DNA of 64,000 bases. Origin: Hymenobacter fodinae. GTDB taxonomy: Bacteria; Bacteroidota; Bacteroidia; Cytophagales; Hymenobacteraceae. The notes under the pieces were generated by a model. It was given only the letters and a program-made list of their open reading frames with translations, was not told where the DNA came from and made no database searches. Below are positions 8,301-16,844 of the stretch, in pieces. Position numbers and translations under genes: made by a program. Positions within the stretch are counted from its first letter, which is position 1. Every line of letters starts with the position of its first letter. The DNA lies in the NCBI RefSeq assembly GCF_004745825.1, contig NZ_SRLA01000004.1:248001-312000 (forward strand), read 5' to 3'.

Positions 8301-10122
8301 CAATGGTGCCCGCTACTACGGCTGGCGTAATTGTGATGGCTACTGAAGCAGTGAAGTTGGGCGTGCAGTAAGGACCCGACTGGTCGGGCAACAGCAGTTG
8401 AGCGCGCCGCCGGAAATACGTTATGCCAACGGGCAGTGAAGCAGCTGGCTGGTAGGTTGGTCCGTTGGCAGCACCGGGGACGTTTGTCCAAGTCGCGTTA
8501 TCAGTCGACGTTTCCCACTGGTACACGAGCGGCAGGCCAGCATCCCCGGAGGCATCAGTAGCGCTGGTAAGGGGGGCCGGTGCGGTGCCTGCGCACAGCG
8601 TTTGCGGGCTGGCAATGCTACCCGGATTCGGCAAATTCGGCACTTGAATAGTGCCCGAACTTTCGCGGCAAAAGCAGTCGGTCTCGATACGCAACGTCAC
8701 TGTGTAGTTGCCGGGCGTAGCATACGTATGAGTGATGACAGAATCCGTTGCAGAAGGTGTTGTTTTAGCACCGTCGCCAAAAGCCCAAGTATATATCTTC
8801 TTGTTAAAATTAATAGGCGGGGCCGTGAAAGTAATTTGCCTACAACCTGTTATCTGCGCACTAGGCCCCACGCGCAACAGGGAGCTTTGGTTGAAGTTCA
8901 CTAGGCCTAGGCCACTCAGGCGGCTGCCGCCTAGCTGCAAGCTATCATCGGCGTATTCAATTTTAGCCCCCAGCGAGTCGGGGTACGGGATGAAGCCCAC
9001 CGCGGGCTGGTTGTCGCGGGCCACGTAAATCTTGCCATCTGGCGCAGCCTGCAGTGAGCCAAGGTCAACCGGTGTTTTCTGGTTGAGTGGAATATCTAGC
9101 TTGGTAGCCGGACCCGTACCGCCGATATTGAATTGCAGCAGCTTAGGCGGGTTGCGCACCGTGGCATAGAGGTAATTACCGGACGAAAAGCTCACCCCAT
9201 AGTATTTCCCCTCACCGCGGTCGACGATGTAGGGCACCTGCGGATTGGTGCTCACCTGGCCCGTGCCGGTATCAAACCCAAACAGCTCCACGGTGCTGCT
9301 GCTATCGCCTAGCGCTTCGCTGTAGCGGGCCAGGGCTAGCCGCTGCCCATCAGGAGTTACCCGCATCTGGCCTTTGTAGCCAAGGGCTGCCACGCTTGGT
9401 GCGTGCAGGCTACCGACGGCTGAAGGAATGGGCGCATCGATGAGAACTGGACCTACATAGCCGACCGATGGCCGCACCCGGTAGGCCAGAAAGGCATTGC
9501 CCCGGTTATTATTGCCCGTCTTCGCATTGCCCCAACCGTGGGCGATAACCCAGATATCGCAGCCGTTTTTGTGAAATACGCCCGTGAGCTTCTCCGCCGT
9601 GCCGCGCGCCAGGGGCGTGTTTTTGGTAGCCGCAATGACGGTACCAGGCCCCCCACCGGTCGGAATCTCAATTTCCGAGTAGCTCAGGCCAACGGTGTCT
9701 TTCAGGGTGAAAAGCAGGTAGCGCGTGGGTTGGCCCGCCTGAGGTAAGCCCGGCAGCTTGATGGGCAGGGGGCCGTCGGTGGTGAAGCGGCTGCCCGCCA
9801 GCCCCGTGCCGTTAGTCATTACAGTGCCGTCCCCGTTCCACACGGTTTCGCCATTGCTATAAAAGAGAATTTTGCCGTTTCTATCTGACATCACTCCAGA
9901 GCCGGCAGGAGCATCCATCGCCCCATCGGTGAGCACCTTTGGGAGAGAGTCGGCAGAAGCCTCATTGAAGTCCAGTCCTGCCTTAAAGCCGAAGTACCAG
10001 GTGTTGGCAAACTTCTCGTCGGCCGCGCACTCCGGAGATGTTGCTTGCGCCAGAGCCGTTGTAGCTGCGCCGCTCAGCAATAAAACCACAAGAGTTAACA
10101 GCCAGCTAGCAACCCGCCACAT
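5311..10122 (-). CDS. SprB-like repeat adhesin with gliding/T9SS C-terminal domain
   Basis: A large secreted surface protein, 1603 residues from the ATG at 10120-10122, which directly precedes a signal peptide (MWRVASWLLTLVVLLLSG...ALAQ). In-frame ATGs at 10233 and 10290 would add 37 or 56 residues before it. Order of parts: an N-terminal beta-propeller-like region (FYSNGETVWN and similar blades, about 400 residues), a PKD domain (YTWAFGDGAKTT...TYATPGNYTVTLRI), eight Ig-like repeats of about 93 residues with conserved Cys and YQWESSTDN, two or three further Ig-like domains, and a C-terminal CHU_C/type B sorting domain (PNAFTPNGDGRDDTW, VFNRWGNKIF). The substrate would be exported by the type IX system. 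The following gene is the PorP/SprF partner. Confidence 0.93.
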   Translation of the reverse strand: MWRVASWLLTLVVLLLSGAATTALAQATSPECAADEKFANTWYFGFKAGLDFNEASADSLPKVLTDGAMDAPAGSGVMSDRNGKILFYSNGETVWNGDGTVMTNGTGLAGSRFTTDGPLPIKLPGLPQAGQPTRYLLFTLKDTVGLSYSEIEIPTGGGPGTVIAATKNTPLARGTAEKLTGVFHKNGCDIWVIAHGWGNAKTGNNNRGNAFLAYRVRPSVGYVGPVLIDAPIPSAVGSLHAPSVAALGYKGQMRVTPDGQRLALARYSEALGDSSSTVELFGFDTGTGQVSTNPQVPYIVDRGEGKYYGVSFSSGNYLYATVRNPPKLLQFNIGGTGPATKLDIPLNQKTPVDLGSLQAAPDGKIYVARDNQPAVGFIPYPDSLGAKIEYADDSLQLGGSRLSGLGLVNFNQSSLLRVGPSAQITGCRQITFTAPPINFNKKIYTWAFGDGAKTTPSATDSVITHTYATPGNYTVTLRIETDCFCRESSGTIQVPNLPNPGSIASPQTLCAGTAPAPLTSATDASGDAGLPLVYQWETSTDNATWTNVPGAANGPTYQPAASLPVGITYFRRRAQLLLPDQSGPYCTPNFTASVAITITPAVVAGTIAADQTVCAGSTVAPLTSTAPATGGTGTFAYQWESSTDNTTWTTISGATGETYSPGPLTATTFFRRQVISGVCAAVASNTVTITVVPALTAGTIAADQAVCAGGTPAPLTSTAPATGGAGAIAYQWESSTDNTIWVLVNGATGETFAPGPLTATTSFRRRASSGTACAPAVSNVVTITVAPVLTAGTIAADQTLCPGATPAPFTSTAPATGGAGTIAYQWESSTDNANWTAVAGATNSTYAPGPLAGTTYFRRAVTAGTCGPVYSPVVTLTVLPALTAGTIAANQTLCSGAAPAPLTSTAPATGGTGTFAYQWESSTNNTTWTTIAGATSADFTPGPLTTTTYFRRQVTSGSCTTTPSNTVTITVLPVLTAGTIAADQTLCFGATPAPLTSTAPAAGGTGTFAYQWESSADNTTWSPIAGATGAEFAPGPLSATTYFRRTVTTGSCGPVVSNVVKITVLPALTAGSIAADQTVCLGAAPAPLTSTAPATGGSGTFTYQWEASPDGSTWTPIAGVTEANLTPGPLTVTTYFRRRVTSGSCGPEYSNTITLTVLPVLTAGVIGANQEICTGTAPATLASGGAATGGTGTYAYQWESSTDNSNWTAIAGATGGDFAPGPLTVTTYFRRRVTSGTGSCSTVVSNVVTIRVQPAVTPTVTLATPPVQCPGTPLTFAAVVTNVGATPTFRWLVNNSLVATGATFTSSTLATGDQVTVEVTATAGLCSTGPATATVTVTRTPTPLPTLAIAVQPGGPVCLGSPLTFSIANVTEAGPNPAYQWQVNGNDVPGATGPVFTSTTLREGQTVTLRLRTTNVCSQPVSVVSNGVPVRIQPPVDVDAGPDREILAGTSITLEGRADGNYPVTWTPQASLSFRNNDPLRPIASPTETTTYTLSAGEGGCADSDQVTITVRPPIRIPNAFTPNGDGRDDTWQIEFIEQFPDNTVTVFNRWGNKIFSAENYSRANEWRGDMNGKPAPVGTYYYVVVTKGPLGKSYSGSITILY
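6360..8632 (-). repeat. Eight tandem 279-bp repeats inside the adhesin gene
   Basis: Equivalent points of the unit (the Cys codon region ahead of PAPLTSTAP) fall at about 6882, 7163, 7442, 7721, 8001 and 8282, a period of 279-281 bp or 93 residues. The core six units share AGTIAADQ, PLTSTAPATGG, YQWESSTDN and FRR motifs. The first (near 8600) and last (near 6600) are more divergent. Such arrays expand and contract by recombination and are a likely site of strain variation. Confidence 0.9.
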
Positions 10123-10799
10123 CGGCCGGAAAAACCGGGTATTAACCGGGCGTGCCGACTGGCCTAGCGGGGAGGTATGTGGGAACGAAGTTGCGGTAGT
10201 AAGTAGGGCAGGATGCAGTAAGTTTGTGGGCATAGGGAGGCAAGTAAGCAGGCGAACTAGTAAGCGGATACTCAAAAGAATAGGTATCACTCACCGCCCT
10301 TTAGAAACGAAGCCAGCAGTTGAATTAGTGCTAGGAAAAACTCAACAATCTGGTTTTAGTAAAGCTAAGCACTGCCCGCCAGCTTTGTGCAAACAAATGC
10401 TTGAATAGTGCTGCATTTCTTGCATCTGAGCCACTAACTGATTTGCGTAGGTCTGCTAGGCCACTTGCTTGTTATCGTGCCGCTCTTGGCATTGCTTTTT
10501 CTGTCCTCTCGGCAGAGTTATAGCCCCTATCTGAACTTAAGATGAATGTGCACTCTGGAGCCCTCAACACCCCTAAGAGGTAAGGGGCCATGAGGAACAT
10601 TGTGGTGGTAAAACCTGAACCCGGCTCTAGTGCCTGGAGCAGAGATAGGCCTAGCCACGGTCCGGCTTCAATTCGACGAGCTTAACGTTCTGTTAGCGCC
10701 GGATACTTGTACCTTAGTCAGGAGAGCTTCACATACAGAGCCCTTCAGTAGTTACTAGCAGTTGCGCTAAGTTAAAGGCTACTCCCTGCCACCTCACCT
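10123..10799. other. Long divergent region between adhesin and PAS kinase
   Basis: About 680 bp without a supported gene (509 bp if the longest adhesin start is used). On the minus strand CAAA at 10390-10393 and TAAAGCTA at 10360-10367 read as TTTG-N22-TAGCTTTA, a possible -33/-7 promoter for the adhesin. A CTAGGCCACT motif lies at 10456-10465 and AGGCCTAGCC near 10648. The open frame at 9872-10408 on the plus strand is antisense to the adhesin start and shows no protein features. Confidence 0.4.
10360..10393 (-). promoter_or_regulatory. Candidate adhesin promoter
   Basis: Read on the minus strand: TTTG (-33 like), 22-bp spacer, TAGCTTTA (seven of eight to TAnnTTTG). It lies 70 bp before the longest and 238 bp before the preferred adhesin start. 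Weak evidence on its own. Confidence 0.3.
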
Positions 10800-13700
10800 A
10801 TGCCAGAACAACCCGTTGCAGATACCTCTTCTCCTGACCCTACACAGCCAGGCACCCCCTCCAAAGTAGTGCAAGGCCTGCACCGCTCCGATGAGCAATT
10901 TCGGTTGCTGGTGATGGCCAGCTCCGATATGGTCTATAAGATGAGTGCCGATTGGAGCCAGATGCACCAATTGGTGGGCAAAGAGTTGCTGGCCAGCACT
11001 ACCACCTCAACTAGCACTTGGCTACATGCCTACTTGCCGGTCGAGGAGCAAGCCCCCACGATGGCTATCATCCAGGAGGCTATCCGTACAAAAAACATAT
11101 TCGAGCACGAGCATCGGGTGATTCGCGCCGATGGCTCCGTGGGGTGGGTTTACTCCCGGGCGGTACCGGTGCTTGATGCCCAGGGCCAGATTCTGGAGTG
11201 GCTGGGCACGGCCAAGGATATTACGTCTCGCAAACAGGCCGAGCAGGAGTTGCTGCTTCTGAAAGACGAAATAGCGCAGCGCGCTCAAGACAACTACCGG
11301 GCGTTGTTCAATGTCATCGACGAGGGCTTTTGCGTGCTAGAGCTTCAGTTTGATGCGGCCGGCAACGCCGTAGATTGGATTTACCGCGAGGCTAATCCGG
11401 CCTTTGAACTGCAAACGGGCTTCCGCAACCCGGTAGGCCAGCGCATCAGCCACCTCCAGCCCGACCTCGAGCGTAGCTGGTTTGAGCAGTTTGCCCACGT
11501 TGCCCGCACAGGGGAGCCAACGCGCTTTATGCAGGAAACGCCGGCCATGAACCGTTGGTACGACGTATATGCCTTCCGCGTTGGGAATACCACCACTCCC
11601 CTGGTGTCGTTGCTGTTTACCGATGTAACGGCCCGAAAACGCCATGAGCAGCAGCAGGCGTTCTTACTCCAGCTTAGCGACACGCTACGGCCCCTGTCGG
11701 ACCCGCTGGAGATTCAGTACCAGGCCGCTTGTGTGCTAGGCCAGTACCTGGGCGCCAGCCGGGTGGGCTACGCCGAGGACCAGGGCGACCAAGCTCACAT
11801 TGTGGTAACGCGCAACTACACCCAGCCCGGCGTACCGAGCATTGAGGGGCGCTACCATTACGACGACTACGGGCCCGAACTGCTGCGCGCCTTTCGACAA
11901 GGTCAGACGGTGGTTCGTCCGGACATCGCCCACGACTCCACCCTCTCCGACGTTGAAAAGCAGGCTCACGCCGACCTGCAGCTAGGGGCCACCGTGAACG
12001 TGCCCTTGCGTAAAGACGGACAACTGTTGGCGGTGCTATTTATGCACTACTCTACTGCCCACGCCTGGACCGACCAAGAGCTGACCTTGCTGGCAGAAAC
12101 TGCCGAGCGCACCTGGGGCTCTGTGGTGCGCGCCCGCACCGAAGCCGCGCTGCGCGACAGTGAAGCCCGGTTTCGGAACTTAGTAGTAGCGCATGCCTAC
12201 GCCGTGTGGGAAACGCAACCCAATGGACAATTAGTCCAGGACAGCCCGAGCTGGCGGGCGTACACCGGCCAGACCCTGGAAGAATGGCTCGGCTATGGCT
12301 GGCTTGATGCTATCCATCCTGAAGACCGAGAATATGCCGGGCGCCAGTGGCAGGAAGCTGTAGCGGTTGAAGGCACCGTTAACGCAGAATTTCGCGTGCG
12401 CTCAGTGAGTGGAGGATACCGCTGGACCAACGTGCGGGCCACCCCCATCCGGGATGCGCAAGGCCGCATTAGCAAGTGGATGGGAATGAACATCGACATA
12501 CACCAGCAAAAATCAACCGAAGAAGCATTGCGGCAGTCGGAAAAACGTCTGCGCATTGCCCTAGAAGCGGCCAAGCTGGGCACCTGGGATTGGGATATAC
12601 CCACGAACGAGATACGCTGGAATGCCCGGCACTACCAACAATTTGGCCTGGAGCCCACCTCTACTGCACTCACGTCAGCTGACTTTGCCCGCCATCTGCA
12701 TCCCACTGACCGCGACGCCGTGCTCACTCGCCTGCAAGCCGCCGTTGACGCGAATGGGTTGTTTGAAGCTGAGTTTCGGATCCTCACTGAGCAGGGCACC
12801 GTGCGCTGGATGAGCAGCCACGGCCAAGCTACCGACACCGGCCCCGATGGCCGCGCCCTGCGCATGAACGGGGTGCTGCTCGACATAACAGAAAGCAAGC
12901 AGGCTGAGCAGCAGCAGCTGGAGCTGGCGGCCTCCCTGGAGCGTAAGGTGCAGCGGCGTACGCAAGCCCTGCAGCAAAGCCGCGACCTCCTCCAGTCCGT
13001 CTACGATACCAGCCTCATCGGAATGGCCGTGCTACGGGCCAACCGCAACGCTTCTGGCTCCATTGAGGATTTCACTTTCGTCTCCGTCAACCGCAAGCTG
13101 CAGGAAGAAACTGGCCTAGCCGACCTGATAGGCCAGCGCTTTACCACACTTTTTCCCGGCCCAGAATTTAGCAGTTTGCTGGCACTGATGTGCCGCGCCG
13201 TGGAAACCGGCCAGCCGCAGCAAACTGAATACTATCACCCCTACGCAGACATCCGGCAGTGGTACTCCTCCATGTACGTACAGCTCGACGACGGCGTGGT
13301 GGTTACCACTCTCAACATAACCGAGCGTAAACTGGCCGAAGAAGAGCGCCTGCGCCAGTTTACCTTGCTGCAGCAGGCCGAGTCGGTGGCAGAGCTGGGC
13401 AGCTGGGAATATGAGCCAGGAGCGGGTACGTTGCGCTGGTCGGCAGGCATGTACCGCTTGTTCGGGTTGCCTGAGGGTAGCCCCGTTGCGCCCACTATTT
13501 ATCTCGACTATGTAGTGCCAGATGACCGTGCGGTGGCCGAGCGGCTGGTTCATTGCCTGACCAAGGAGCCCCGCGACCTAGAAGAAACCCTGCAGTTGCG
13601 CGTAGGCAAGCTTGTTAAAACCATCCGTGTGAAAGCGGTAGTTTTAGCAGCTGCTCCCGATCAGGCGGCCGGTTTGCTGGGGGTAGACCTCGACATTTCC

Positions 13701-14387
13701 ACCGTACACCAGCTGGAGCAGGACAACCTACGTATGCGCCTAGAGCAGCAGCAAGCGCTGTTTAACGTGGTACTCGAAGCGCAGGAATCGGAGCGCAAAC
13801 GCATCGGCGAAGCGCTGCACAACGGGGTAGGCCAGATACTCTACGCCACCAAGCTCCAGCTCGACCAAGCCCGGACGCAGGTACCAGAGGCCGCCTGGGC
13901 GCGCGCCTACGACCTGCTCGCCGACGCTATCCGCCAGACCCGCGCTATTTCCCACGAGTTGGTGCCGCTGGTCCTGACGGAGTTTGGGCTGGAAGTGGCC
14001 ATGCAGGACATTTGTCGCACGCTTAGCACGGCCCAGCTTACCATTGAGTGTCACTTGTCCCTGGAAGAACTAACCCAACCATTGCCCCAGCAATTGCAGG
14101 TGGCATTATTTCGGATGGCCCAGGAATTAGCCCAAAACATCATTAAGCACGCTCGTGCTACGGAAGCCAGCCTGGCGCTGGAAGTAGTGCCGGGCTATGT
14201 ACTGCTGCGGGCGGAGGACAATGGCGTAGGTTTTCCGGCTCAAGAGGCGACTAGTATGGGCCTAGGGTTGCGCGGCATCCGCGACCGGGTAGCCCTGCTG
14301 GGAGGGGCCGTGCACACGGGCTCCTCGCCGCAAGTGGGCACCTACGTCCGCATCCGTATCCCGTTGTTCACCTCTTCGGCTACCTAG
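10800..14387 (+). CDS. Multi-PAS/GAF sensor histidine kinase (HisKA_3 type)
   Basis: 1195 residues with no membrane segment, so a cytoplasmic signal kinase. Approximate order: PAS (30-150), PAS (165-285), GAF (295-450), PAS (455-575), PAS with PAC (580-705), PAS (730-850), PAS (860-975), then a NarL-type dimerisation domain with phosphoacceptor His1007 in ERKRIGEALHNGVGQ, and a HATPase domain (NIIKHARA as N box, AEDNGVGF as G1, MGLGLRGIRDRV as G2). HisKA_3 kinases normally pair with LuxR/NarL-type regulators, but none is adjacent, making it an orphan here. The stacked PAS and GAF modules suggest several small-molecule or redox inputs. A weak TACCTTAG box sits about 90 bp upstream. Confidence 0.93.
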   Translation: MPEQPVADTSSPDPTQPGTPSKVVQGLHRSDEQFRLLVMASSDMVYKMSADWSQMHQLVGKELLASTTTSTSTWLHAYLPVEEQAPTMAIIQEAIRTKNIFEHEHRVIRADGSVGWVYSRAVPVLDAQGQILEWLGTAKDITSRKQAEQELLLLKDEIAQRAQDNYRALFNVIDEGFCVLELQFDAAGNAVDWIYREANPAFELQTGFRNPVGQRISHLQPDLERSWFEQFAHVARTGEPTRFMQETPAMNRWYDVYAFRVGNTTTPLVSLLFTDVTARKRHEQQQAFLLQLSDTLRPLSDPLEIQYQAACVLGQYLGASRVGYAEDQGDQAHIVVTRNYTQPGVPSIEGRYHYDDYGPELLRAFRQGQTVVRPDIAHDSTLSDVEKQAHADLQLGATVNVPLRKDGQLLAVLFMHYSTAHAWTDQELTLLAETAERTWGSVVRARTEAALRDSEARFRNLVVAHAYAVWETQPNGQLVQDSPSWRAYTGQTLEEWLGYGWLDAIHPEDREYAGRQWQEAVAVEGTVNAEFRVRSVSGGYRWTNVRATPIRDAQGRISKWMGMNIDIHQQKSTEEALRQSEKRLRIALEAAKLGTWDWDIPTNEIRWNARHYQQFGLEPTSTALTSADFARHLHPTDRDAVLTRLQAAVDANGLFEAEFRILTEQGTVRWMSSHGQATDTGPDGRALRMNGVLLDITESKQAEQQQLELAASLERKVQRRTQALQQSRDLLQSVYDTSLIGMAVLRANRNASGSIEDFTFVSVNRKLQEETGLADLIGQRFTTLFPGPEFSSLLALMCRAVETGQPQQTEYYHPYADIRQWYSSMYVQLDDGVVVTTLNITERKLAEEERLRQFTLLQQAESVAELGSWEYEPGAGTLRWSAGMYRLFGLPEGSPVAPTIYLDYVVPDDRAVAERLVHCLTKEPRDLEETLQLRVGKLVKTIRVKAVVLAAAPDQAAGLLGVDLDISTVHQLEQDNLRMRLEQQQALFNVVLEAQESERKRIGEALHNGVGQILYATKLQLDQARTQVPEAAWARAYDLLADAIRQTRAISHELVPLVLTEFGLEVAMQDICRTLSTAQLTIECHLSLEELTQPLPQQLQVALFRMAQELAQNIIKHARATEASLALEVVPGYVLLRAEDNGVGFPAQEATSMGLGLRGIRDRVALLGGAVHTGSSPQVGTYVRIRIPLFTSSAT

Positions 14388-14502
14388 CAAGCCTAGTGCC
14401 TCTAACGCAGCCGTTGGTTGGCTACAGCCCTATTCTAGTGGTTAGCGGAAGAGGGTATTGTTAATCGTTCTTCACTGCTTTTTCTGTCTTCTACGCCCAA
14501 TT

Positions 14503-15246
14503 ATGCGCCCTGCTGATACTCGCCACCGTGGCCCGCACCCGAACGACGAAAGGCTGTTTGCCCCCAAATGGGTGCCGGTTCTGCGCCGCGCGGTGGCCGA
14601 ACTCTCGTGGCTCCTGACGCGCGGCTATCCACCTAGTGCCACTCTAAAATTAGTGGGCGACCGGTACGCACTTACGGAACGGCAGCGCTGGGCCGTGGGC
14701 CGCGCCGCTTGCACCGATGAGCAGTATGCCCAGCGTGCCACCACGCGGCTACCCACTTCTCCGTTAGGTGGCCGCCCCGTGGCCATTGATGGATTCAATT
14801 TGATTATCACGCTCGAAACTGCCTTGAGTGGTGGAGTGGTGCTGCGTGGCCGCGATACCTGCCTGCGCGACCTATCTAGCATTCACGGAACCTACCGGGC
14901 AGTGCAAGAAACCGACCGTGCCATTCGGCTAGCCGCCGCGGCCCTACACAAGCTGGCCCCTGGCCCAGTGCAGTGGTTGCTTGATCAACCAGTTTCTAAC
15001 AGTGGCCGACTGGCCGCACGCCTGCGGGAACTGGGCCCCGCCCTAGGCCTGCCCTGGACGGCCGAGGTAGTACTCAATCCCGACCGAGTCTTGGCCGAAA
15101 CTACGGACGTGGTCGTCACCTCCGATTCTGCTGTACTTGACCGCGCGGGTTCCTGGCTCAATCTGGCCGCCCTAGCGCTAGAAGCCGAGCCGGACTATTG
15201 GCTGCTACCGTTAGACGAAGGCAGTACAGAAAGTGAGGCTTCTTAG
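14503..15246 (+). CDS. DUF434 protein, NYN/PIN-like nuclease candidate
   Basis: 247 residues from the ATG at 14503. An upstream in-frame ATG at 14458 adds a Cys/Phe-rich segment unlike the family. The N-terminal half (RHRGPHPNDERLFAPKW, WLLTRGYPPSATLKLVGDRY) matches DUF434. The second half has four spaced acidic motifs: AIDGFNLIITLE, CLRDLSSIHGTY, LLDQPVSNSG and VVTSDSAVLDR. I infer that this arrangement is the acidic set of an NYN/PIN metal-dependent nuclease fold, with the substrate presumably RNA. It follows the PAS kinase by 115 bp but no functional tie is visible. Family recognition is fairly firm and the nuclease role is inference. Confidence 0.8.
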   Translation: MRPADTRHRGPHPNDERLFAPKWVPVLRRAVAELSWLLTRGYPPSATLKLVGDRYALTERQRWAVGRAACTDEQYAQRATTRLPTSPLGGRPVAIDGFNLIITLETALSGGVVLRGRDTCLRDLSSIHGTYRAVQETDRAIRLAAAALHKLAPGPVQWLLDQPVSNSGRLAARLRELGPALGLPWTAEVVLNPDRVLAETTDVVVTSDSAVLDRAGSWLNLAALALEAEPDYWLLPLDEGSTESEAS

Positions 15247-15328
15247 CGGTATTCTCTCTTACCCGGGGCGCGGCCAACTGGCTTAGCTTTGTTCTGTAGT
15301 ATACGCTAGTTCTACCTTCCTAGGCCAC

Positions 15329-15973
15329 TTAATGGTCGCTCATCACACCTGCTTGTATAGCAACTAGCAGGCGGTTTTCAGCGGGCGGCACCGGACAGGA
15401 ATAAAGCGGGCTATACGCACAAAAGGGGTTGTACGCTTGATTGAAATCAAGTACTGCTTGCCCCTGCTGAATCTGGCCCAACCGCATATCTAGGTAGCGC
15501 CCACCCCCGTAGCTTGTGTGCCCGTTCGTGGGGTCAGTAAAGGGAATGAATAGATAATCCTCGAAGCCCGGCTTTTGCTTTAAATCTAAGCTTTGATACA
15601 CCGTGAGGTGCAAGGCTTGGCCTTCCAGCACGAAATGTAGCTCGCCATATTTCTGATAGAGTGGCCTACGGGCTGTGCTGGTGGGCATAGGAAATGGAGC
15701 CTGGGAGGAGTCGCGCACGAAACGGGCCAGTACGCAGGCGCTATAGTTAACCGGAAAGAAAGCTAGGCCAGTAAACTTCTCCCGCACCGCCGGCGGCAGC
15801 GGCGACTCAGCGGGGTTACGGTACTCCGCATTCAGCGTCTGCTGAAACTTTGCTATGGCCTGGACATGCTCTTGCGGAGTGGGCCGCTTACTAGGCGTTT
15901 GAGCAACCGCAGCGGTGGCAGTTGTCAAGAAAATCAGAAGAATGTACAGCCGGTAGCAGGAGCGCAGCATCAT
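15329..15973 (-). CDS. DUF1684 family secreted protein
   Basis: 214 residues with a signal peptide (MMLRSCYRLYILLIFLTTATAAVAQ). The C-terminal half carries the DUF1684 hallmarks: FIPFTDPTNGHTSYGGGRYLD, then DFNQAYNPFCAYSPLYSCP and PPAENRLLVAIQAG. The two conserved cysteines and NRL motif are intact, so it looks functional. The biochemical role of the family is not established to my knowledge. Its stop codon overlaps a CCTAGGCCACTT motif. It lies 50 bp downstream of the exonuclease gene on the same strand, so the two may be co-transcribed. Confidence 0.85.
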   Translation of the reverse strand: MMLRSCYRLYILLIFLTTATAAVAQTPSKRPTPQEHVQAIAKFQQTLNAEYRNPAESPLPPAVREKFTGLAFFPVNYSACVLARFVRDSSQAPFPMPTSTARRPLYQKYGELHFVLEGQALHLTVYQSLDLKQKPGFEDYLFIPFTDPTNGHTSYGGGRYLDMRLGQIQQGQAVLDFNQAYNPFCAYSPLYSCPVPPAENRLLVAIQAGVMSDH

Positions 15974-16023
15974 GCTGCAAAATACGCAGCACTATTCCCT
16001 TCCACCTAACTGCGCCTGGTCCT

Positions 16024-16626
16024 TTACTGCTCCCGCACCTGCTGGTACAGGGGTAGCTCATAAAATGGGCGCAGCAGCTGCACCACATCTAGGGCATCAG
16101 CAAGGGCTTGGTGGGCAACAGTATCATCTTCGAAGCCGGCGCGAGCCTTGCAGGTTTGCATGGTAGGCAGGCGGGTGTCTTTGCGCCAGTTGAGGTAAAA
16201 GGCGGCCGGGTCGAGCATGGCGGGCTCAGCCCGAACCAGAATGCCGTAGCCGGGCAGTTCCCGCAGAAAACCCAAGTCGAAGGAGGCAATGTTCTTACCG
16301 GCCATCACCACAGCTACGCAATCGTGCTTGTCGGGCTTGAATCCCTGGCCTAGCAGAAATTCCCGCAGTTGAGGCAGCAGTTCCTCAGGTGTGCATAGCT
16401 CGGGGTTGGGCTCTTTGCGCGCCAGTTCTTGCAATAGGCCCGCGTTCAAAGCTAAGGCACCAGCCGTACCCACGTATTCGGGGTGGCGCACTACCCGTCG
16501 GAAAGCGGGCAGCTCCGCCAGGGGACGCAGGTGCTTGGTATCTTCCACCACGGCCGCCAGCTCCAGAATCTGGTGGCGCTGGGGCTTGCCGCCGGTAGTT
16601 TCAAGGTCGAGGGAAATGTAGCGCAT
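16024..16626 (-). CDS. DEDDh 3'-5' exonuclease (DnaQ/RNase T-like)
   Basis: 200 residues of one exonuclease domain. The opening MRYISLDLETTGGKPQRHQILE gives motif I (D-x-E), VVMAGKNIASFDLGFLREL gives motif II (Asp), and the region KARAGFEDDTVAHQALADALD gives the motif III His and Asp of the DEDDh class. It removes nucleotides from 3' ends of DNA or RNA. It lacks any extra domain, so it is neither a full DNA polymerase III epsilon with a polymerase-binding tail nor an exo-helicase. The gene is divergent from polA with a 218-bp gap. The precise substrate cannot be predicted. Confidence 0.9.
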   Translation of the reverse strand: MRYISLDLETTGGKPQRHQILELAAVVEDTKHLRPLAELPAFRRVVRHPEYVGTAGALALNAGLLQELARKEPNPELCTPEELLPQLREFLLGQGFKPDKHDCVAVVMAGKNIASFDLGFLRELPGYGILVRAEPAMLDPAAFYLNWRKDTRLPTMQTCKARAGFEDDTVAHQALADALDVVQLLRPFYELPLYQQVREQ

Positions 16627-16844
16627 GTAAGTAACAGGTACGGCCTTGCCGCGCTCATGTTCCAGGCTATTCTTATCATCAAACTATGAGAGTTCTTGCT
16701 AGGCCAGTCTGTTGCTGAGTTATCGTTACCAAACCGTAAATAAATCGTACCACTACAGTCCTAACGCTTTATATAGGTGTTAAAGGGTAGCGTTGCCGCT
16801 TTCCTTCCGCTCCGGCGGCCTGTTTCATTCCGTACCTTCGCTCC

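Noticed and set aside
6360..8632. Regular repeats as a CRISPR array
   Set aside because: The units are 279 bp, in frame and coding for Ig-like domains; no short repeats with spacers occur anywhere in the window.
9872..10408. 178-codon plus-strand frame over the adhesin N-terminus
   Set aside because: Antisense to the adhesin signal peptide and N-terminal domain; no protein-like features.
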